Positions 60,186 to 64,000 of a DNA stretch of 64,000 bases are shown in pieces. The notes below the pieces were generated by a model. That model had not been told where the DNA came from, did not search any database, and saw only the letters and a program-made list of their open reading frames with translations. The stretch is from Candidatus Cohnella colombiensis (lineage in GTDB: Bacteria > Bacillota > Bacilli > Paenibacillales > Paenibacillaceae): contig CP119317.1 of NCBI GenBank assembly GCA_029203125.1, positions 558,001 to 622,000 on the forward strand. Reading direction: 5' to 3'. Made by a program: the position numbers and the translations under genes. Within the stretch, counting starts at the first letter, position 1, and each line of letters opens with the position of its first letter.

Positions 60186-61265
60186 ATGAGTAAAACACTA
60201 AAAATCGGCATTATCGGTAGTGGAGGCATCGCGAGAGCACACGTTTCAGCATATCAAAAGCTCCCATTCGTAGAAATAGTTGCTGTAGCAGATGTCATTC
60301 CGGGTAAAGCTGCTCAGTTCGTCGAGTCAGAAAAACTAGATAGCGCTGCAGCATATGATGGACATGAGAAATTGTTGGCGCAAGAGCTTGATGGCGTAAG
60401 CATTTGTACGCCGAATGTGTCCCATCATATAACGACGGTCGATGCACTGCGTGCAGGAAAGCAAGTTCTACTAGAGAAGCCGATGTCAGTCACGCTTCAA
60501 GAGGCAGTTGAGATGACTGCGGCAGCGAAAGAAACAGGCAATATGCTTACACTTGGTTTCCAGCCGCGTTACGATCCGAATATGAAGCTAATGCAGGAAA
60601 TCGTACAATCCGGTCGACTAGGAAAAGTCTATTACGCGGAAACGGGTGGTGGACGTCGTCGGGGTATGCCGGGAGGCACATTCATTAGCAAAAAACTTGC
60701 GGGAGCAGGGGCTATGGCTGATATCGGCTGTTATTCTCTTGATATGGCGCTACATGCGATGGGCTATCCAAAGCCGATTAGTGTATCAGCATTTACCTCG
60801 AATCACTTCGGTACGAACCCGCTCTATCATCCAGAAGCGAGCAAGTTTGAAGTCGAAGACTTTGGGGTAGCGATGGTGCGGTTCGAAAACGATCTTGTTC
60901 TCCAATTCAAGATTTCATGGGCAATGCATATGGACACGCTAGGTGCTACGATGTTCCTTGGAACAGATGCAGGACTAAAGATTACACCTGCAGGCAGTGG
61001 CCCATGGTCCGGAGTATGGGATGGATCTGTCGGATCGATGACGCTGTTCCATGATGAGTATGGCAGACAGACGCAAACTGCAATTCCACTCATTGAGCAC
61101 CGATTGAACTTATTTGATGAAAAGGTAAGAGATTTCGCAGAGGCTGTGCGTGACGGACGCCCTGCTCCGATTCCGGGCGAGCAAATTTTGATTCAACAAG
61201 CGATTATCGATGGCGTACTCCGGTCAGCGGAGTCGAAGCGGGAAGTTGCAATAGAGCTGCCATAA
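60186..61265 (+). CDS. Gfo/Idh/MocA family oxidoreductase 2
   Basis: A 359-residue NAD(P)-dependent dehydrogenase. A classic Rossmann loop GIIGSGGIARAH opens it, followed by VLLEKPMSVTLQEAVEM (EKP motif) and DIGCYSLDMALHAMGYPKPI in the C-terminal domain. It likely oxidises a sugar, inositol or a derivative. GTTAGGTG lies ahead of the ATG. It ends the three-gene cluster and is followed by a strong terminator. Confidence 0.9.
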   Translation: MSKTLKIGIIGSGGIARAHVSAYQKLPFVEIVAVADVIPGKAAQFVESEKLDSAAAYDGHEKLLAQELDGVSICTPNVSHHITTVDALRAGKQVLLEKPMSVTLQEAVEMTAAAKETGNMLTLGFQPRYDPNMKLMQEIVQSGRLGKVYYAETGGGRRRGMPGGTFISKKLAGAGAMADIGCYSLDMALHAMGYPKPISVSAFTSNHFGTNPLYHPEASKFEVEDFGVAMVRFENDLVLQFKISWAMHMDTLGATMFLGTDAGLKITPAGSGPWSGVWDGSVGSMTLFHDEYGRQTQTAIPLIEHRLNLFDEKVRDFAEAVRDGRPAPIPGEQILIQQAIIDGVLRSAESKREVAIELP

Positions 61266-61280
61266 GGTAGTTTGTAAATA

Positions 61281-61340
61281 CAAAGAGATCGCTTGGAATG
61301 GAGAGTGAAACTTCCATTCCAAACGATCTCTTTGCTTTGT
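61281..61340 (+). terminator. Terminator of the oxidoreductase cluster
   Basis: CAAAGAGATCGCTTGGAATG pairs with CATTCCAAACGATCTCTTTG (one mismatch), followed by CTTTGTCTT. Confidence 0.85.
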
Positions 61341-61590
61341 CTTGAACTTATGCTCTGTCGATGATGAAAAAAGGGAATGTATCTCCTGGAGGAGCGAAGC
61401 GTTTGCCTTTACAGACGTGAAATTACCTCGCCCGAGGTTATCAAACCAGATTTCACGGCTGTAACAGCAACCGGAAACCAGCTAATACTTGTCAACATTT
61501 AATCCCTTGGCTTACATGTATCTAGCTGATATACTTTTACTGCATACCAAATAACCTCCATGGTCGTGGAGGATTTTGGATAAATATGGA
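61341..61590. other. Region between the oxidoreductase terminator and the transposase
   Basis: No gene is seen. GAAATTACCTCG-CCCGAGGTTATC (about 61420-61442) and CCTCCATGGTCGTGGAGG (about 61556-61573) are hairpins. The right end of the IS110 element (after the transposase stop) must lie here, but its edge cannot be fixed by eye. Confidence 0.4.
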
Positions 61591-62769
61591 TTATGGTTGG
61601 TAGGGCTGGCCTTTCTTCAAGATGGCGTAAATGTGATGCAATAGCTTGTTGGCGCAAGCAATCACCGTCACCTTGTAGGGCTTGCCCTCTTTTCTTTTCT
61701 TATCGTAGTAGGCTTTTAATTTCGCGTTGGCGTCACGTCTTAATCCACATTGTACGGCTAGAAATAATGCCCGGCGAAGCCGTTTGGAGCCCCGTTTTGT
61801 TATTCGACTGCTTGTGGCCACAAACTGACCTGAACTATGAACACCTGGATCTAGCCCCGCAAACGCCACGAGTTGCTTCGGATCTTGGAACTGTTGCGCG
61901 TCTCCAATTTCTGAAATAATGGCTGCAGCAAGCTTATCACCTATGCCCGGAATACTTTTTATTAACTCCACTTCCGGTAGTTCTCCGGCTAGTTGTCTTA
62001 TCTGGTCCTCGATCACCTCGATTTGCTCCTGCATGGAAAGAAGCAACGACACCATGCTTTTCAGCATCTGCATCTGAGTAGGGCTATTCTTGTTCTCTTT
62101 CCATTGTCGATAAATAAACTCTAGATGCTCAATTTTCGTGCAGATCCACGATGCAGAACGAGATTTACTCGCTTGTTTACGAATGGCTTCGTCCCATTCT
62201 AAAGTTTGATCGGATAAGCACATCTGCAACGTAGTGAGAGCTGTCGCGGAGAAAAGATCCGAAAACACCCCCTCATAGGTTGGGAATACCTGATCTAATA
62301 AAGCACGCATATTAAGCTTTGCTTGCACGTACAGTGAGGTCACGAACTCGTGTTGCCTTGTTATGTGTTGCAACTCCGTGTAGCACTCGTTCCAGGTTCG
62401 ATGAGGCTTCACGTCCCCTCTGTAATACATTTCGGCCAAATGCCAGGCATCCGCTGCATCTGTTTTCACCTTACGTAACTGTGCGCTCTTCGAACGTTTA
62501 GATAATAGCGGATTAACGATGAAGTGCGTAATTTCCATACGCTCCAAATAGGCTATAACGATGCGATGATAGTGCCCTGTTGCCTCCAAAACCACAACCG
62601 CTCGGTTACCCGTTTGTTCCTCAAGCGTGCGTATCACTTCGCCAAGTCGTCCGAACCCTTCCTCGGTATGCCGAATTGTTACCGACTTTCCACACACCTC
62701 ATTACGCTTCACGAACGCTTGAAATACACTCGCGCCTTTTGCCACATCCAGTCCGATAACTGGTTCCAT
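61591..62769 (-). CDS. IS110 family transposase
   Basis: A 392-residue DEDD transposase/recombinase. The N-terminal RuvC-like domain shows GLDVAKG (D), LEATGHY (E) and KTDAADAWHLAEM (D, D). The C-terminal Transposase_20 domain shows IPGIGDKLAAAIISEIGD and LVAFAGLDPGVHSSGQF with the Ser active in this family. GGAGGAG lies ahead of ATG 62769; longer frames starting at 62868 read through the non-coding end. The gene seems intact. Members excise and insert without terminal inverted repeats, guided by a bridge RNA from the element's non-coding end. Confidence 0.95.
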   Translation of the reverse strand: MEPVIGLDVAKGASVFQAFVKRNEVCGKSVTIRHTEEGFGRLGEVIRTLEEQTGNRAVVVLEATGHYHRIVIAYLERMEITHFIVNPLLSKRSKSAQLRKVKTDAADAWHLAEMYYRGDVKPHRTWNECYTELQHITRQHEFVTSLYVQAKLNMRALLDQVFPTYEGVFSDLFSATALTTLQMCLSDQTLEWDEAIRKQASKSRSASWICTKIEHLEFIYRQWKENKNSPTQMQMLKSMVSLLLSMQEQIEVIEDQIRQLAGELPEVELIKSIPGIGDKLAAAIISEIGDAQQFQDPKQLVAFAGLDPGVHSSGQFVATSSRITKRGSKRLRRALFLAVQCGLRRDANAKLKAYYDKKRKEGKPYKVTVIACANKLLHHIYAILKKGQPYQP

Positions 62770-62965
62770 GTCAGCTCCTCCTGATATCATTCTAGCCGGC
62801 AATCCCACAACGGTTCCAAACCCATAGCTTCGCTTGTTATACGAGGTCTCAAGCCTCAACCAGCCCAAACATGGTCATTGGGAGTAGTGGGAGAACAGTT
62901 TCCGGTACGGGGTAAGCTCCCCAAGGAGATACGCGTTCTCCCGGCTACCACCATCATAGAATGCC
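62770..62965 (-). ncRNA. IS110 non-coding end, candidate bridge RNA region
   Basis: The ~195 bases upstream of the transposase hold no gene but are strongly structured: GGGAGAAC (62889-62896) pairs with GTTCTCCC (62935-62942), and GGGG-TAAGCT-CCCC forms an inner hairpin. In IS110-group elements this end encodes the bridge RNA that pairs with donor and target DNA. Exact RNA limits and guide loops are not determined. Confidence 0.5.
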
Positions 62966-62967
62966 TA

Positions 62968-63002
62968 TAAAAATAGGCCAACCAGAAATAACTGGCTGAC
63001 CT
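62968..63002 (-). terminator. Terminator of the AIM24-family gene
   Basis: On the minus strand AGGTCAGCCAG pairs with CTGGTTGGCCT (one G-T pair and one mismatch), followed by ATTTTTATA. It lies about 60 bases after the stop. Confidence 0.8.
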
Positions 63003-63061
63003 AATAATACGAAGGAGATACATCCCCGCCAAAACTATAATCGAATAAATCTAATAAAGGC

Positions 63062-63739
63062 TTATCGACCAGGAAGGAATTTCTTGATCCAGCTACCAAA
63101 GCTAGCAGGATTACGGGTTTGTACGAGTACGACACCCTCACCACGGAATCGACAGACGAGCGCTTCGCCACTGGTGAAGCTTGAAATCCAACCATTAGAA
63201 GCTTTCTCAATATTGTACTGAACATGGCTCGGCCATGCGACCAAATGTCCGTTATCGATAACTATTTCTTCGCCATGTGCAAGATTTATTGCATGAATTG
63301 CGCCATAAGAAGATAAGAATACAGTCCCACGTCCGCTGATTTCCATAATGAAGAAGCCTTCTCCTGAAAATAAACCTTTACTCAAATTTTGCATTTTTGT
63401 ATTGACTTCAATTCCGCTTGTCCCAGCCAAGAAGCTGTCTTTTTGCACTAATAGGGTATACGAGCCGTCCAGCTCAACAGCTTGAATATCGCCAATTGAT
63501 GCAGGTGAAAGCAATGCTTCTCCGTGTCCTCTAGCCGCACGAAGCTCTTGAAAGAAAAATGTTTCTCCGCTGAGCATTCTTCCGAGTCCTCGCATGATTC
63601 CGCCGTCTGTCGTCCCTTTAATATCGATTGAAGGGGACATTGAAACCATAGCACCGGATTCTGCCTTCACCGATTCTCCCGAATCTAATTGCACCTTCAA
63701 TAATGCAAATGCACCTTGATACATGATCTCGTATTTCAT
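63062..63739 (-). CDS. AIM24/TIGR00266 family protein
   Basis: A 225-residue beta-rich protein of the AIM24 family, with the typical opening LDSGESVKAESGAMVSMSP, GLGRMLSGETFFFQELRA and the C-terminal GEALVCRFRGEGVVLVQTRN. Bacterial members are cytoplasmic or membrane-associated and of unknown function; some appear to matter for the cell envelope. TAGGAGG lies 10 bases ahead of the ATG. It is downstream of the AI-2E-like gene by 38 bases, so the two are probably cotranscribed. Confidence 0.88.
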   Translation of the reverse strand: MKYEIMYQGAFALLKVQLDSGESVKAESGAMVSMSPSIDIKGTTDGGIMRGLGRMLSGETFFFQELRAARGHGEALLSPASIGDIQAVELDGSYTLLVQKDSFLAGTSGIEVNTKMQNLSKGLFSGEGFFIMEISGRGTVFLSSYGAIHAINLAHGEEIVIDNGHLVAWPSHVQYNIEKASNGWISSFTSGEALVCRFRGEGVVLVQTRNPASFGSWIKKFLPGR

Positions 63740-63777
63740 TGGGGCACTTCCTCCTAGAAAATTGAGTGAGTAAGAGT

Positions 63778-64000
63778 CTATTCTTTAATATCGTCTGAAG
63801 TGTCGACCTCAATGAGATCTAGCAGGAACATAAAGATCGGAATTCCGATAATTAATCCCCATATACCAAAATAGTGCTGACCAAAGACGAGTACTACAAA
63901 CGTATAGAACATCGGAAGCTTAGATTTTGATGCCATGAGTCTAGGATTTAATATATAGGTTTCAACTGCATGGATAATAAGAATAATTACGACTGTCCAG
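63778..64000 (-). CDS. AI-2E family transporter, C-terminal part (truncated by window edge)
   Basis: The last 73 codons of a leftward gene whose start lies beyond the window. The translation reads AVETYILNPRLMASKSKLP and FGQHYFGIWGLIIGIPIFMF, the conserved end of the AI-2E exporter-like (PF01594) membrane proteins, with two hydrophobic stretches and an acidic tail. The family includes autoinducer-2 exporters and sodium/proton antiporters. Only partial evidence is available. Confidence 0.75.
   Translation of the reverse strand, partial: WTVVIILIIHAVETYILNPRLMASKSKLPMFYTFVVLVFGQHYFGIWGLIIGIPIFMFLLDLIEVDTSDDIKE

Larger units (their letters stand above)
61480..62965 (-). mobile_element. IS110-family insertion element (approximate limits)
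   Basis: It consists of the transposase gene and its structured upstream end. It lies between the terminator of the oxidoreductase cluster and the terminator of the AIM24 gene. The element does not interrupt a recognisable gene. Edges are estimates, because IS110 elements lack inverted repeats and usually make no target duplication. Confidence 0.7.

Overview
The window comes from a Gram-positive, low-to-moderate GC endospore-former-type Firmicute, most likely Paenibacillus or a close relative. The evidence is the ydi-type gene order (thiL-tsaE-tsaB-rimI-tsaD, then an ABC-F ATPase, tat genes and groESL, as around ydiA-ydiJ/groES/groEL of Bacillus subtilis), T-box and CIRCE regulation, strong GGAGG ribosome-binding sites, TTG/GTG starts, and several very large secreted proteins with S-layer homology (SLH) domains, a habit of Paenibacillaceae.

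Layout. 1-3 kb: a DoxX-like membrane protein, two tRNA-Ala relics, a secreted CAP-domain protein and a membrane-anchored methyltransferase-like protein. 3-7 kb: the thiL-tsa operon for thiamine diphosphate and tRNA t6A synthesis. 7-9.4 kb: leuA behind two complete T-box leaders in tandem. 9.4-10.1 kb: a non-coding locus with a cluster of DnaA boxes, all in one orientation, followed by six copies of a 51-bp hairpin repeat. 10-18.3 kb: ABC-F ATPase, 5-formyl-THF cyclo-ligase, MoaB, TatA, TatC, a minimal chemoreceptor and groES-groEL under CIRCE. 18.3-36 kb: an envelope and accessory region with three SLH proteins (458, 853 and 1896 aa) that share a conserved upstream element, debris of further SLH genes, and a MalT-like LuxR regulator with a translationally coupled leader peptide and a downstream operon of membrane and redox genes. 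36-41 kb: a MATE exporter, a FadR-type GntR regulator and a glcD-glcF type 2-hydroxyacid oxidase. 41-53.3 kb: a long operon for cell-wall sugar recovery (murR, murQ, ABC sugar importer, anmK, two accessory genes, namZ, nagZ and a BadF-type amino-sugar kinase). 53-61.3 kb: an Eis-like acetyltransferase, a membrane protein plus DUF2167 pair, an M20 amidohydrolase and an oxidoreductase-AraC-oxidoreductase cluster. 61.5-64 kb: an IS110-family element with a structured non-coding end, an AIM24-family protein and the 3' end of an AI-2E-family transporter gene.

How the parts work together. The mur operon reads as a complete PTS-independent route: the ABC transporter would import wall sugars or disaccharides, intracellular NamZ and NagZ would split them, AnmK and the BadF-type kinase would phosphorylate them, and MurQ would convert MurNAc-6P to GlcNAc-6P. 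MurR, a palindrome and two cre-like sites are placed to control it. The SLH genes seem to be co-regulated through their shared upstream element. The most unusual structures are the DnaA-box cluster with its hairpin array, the tandem leucine T-boxes, the shared SLH element, the leader peptide of the LuxR regulator and a possible bridge RNA in the IS110 element. All functional assignments come from reading motifs and gene order; no database search was run.
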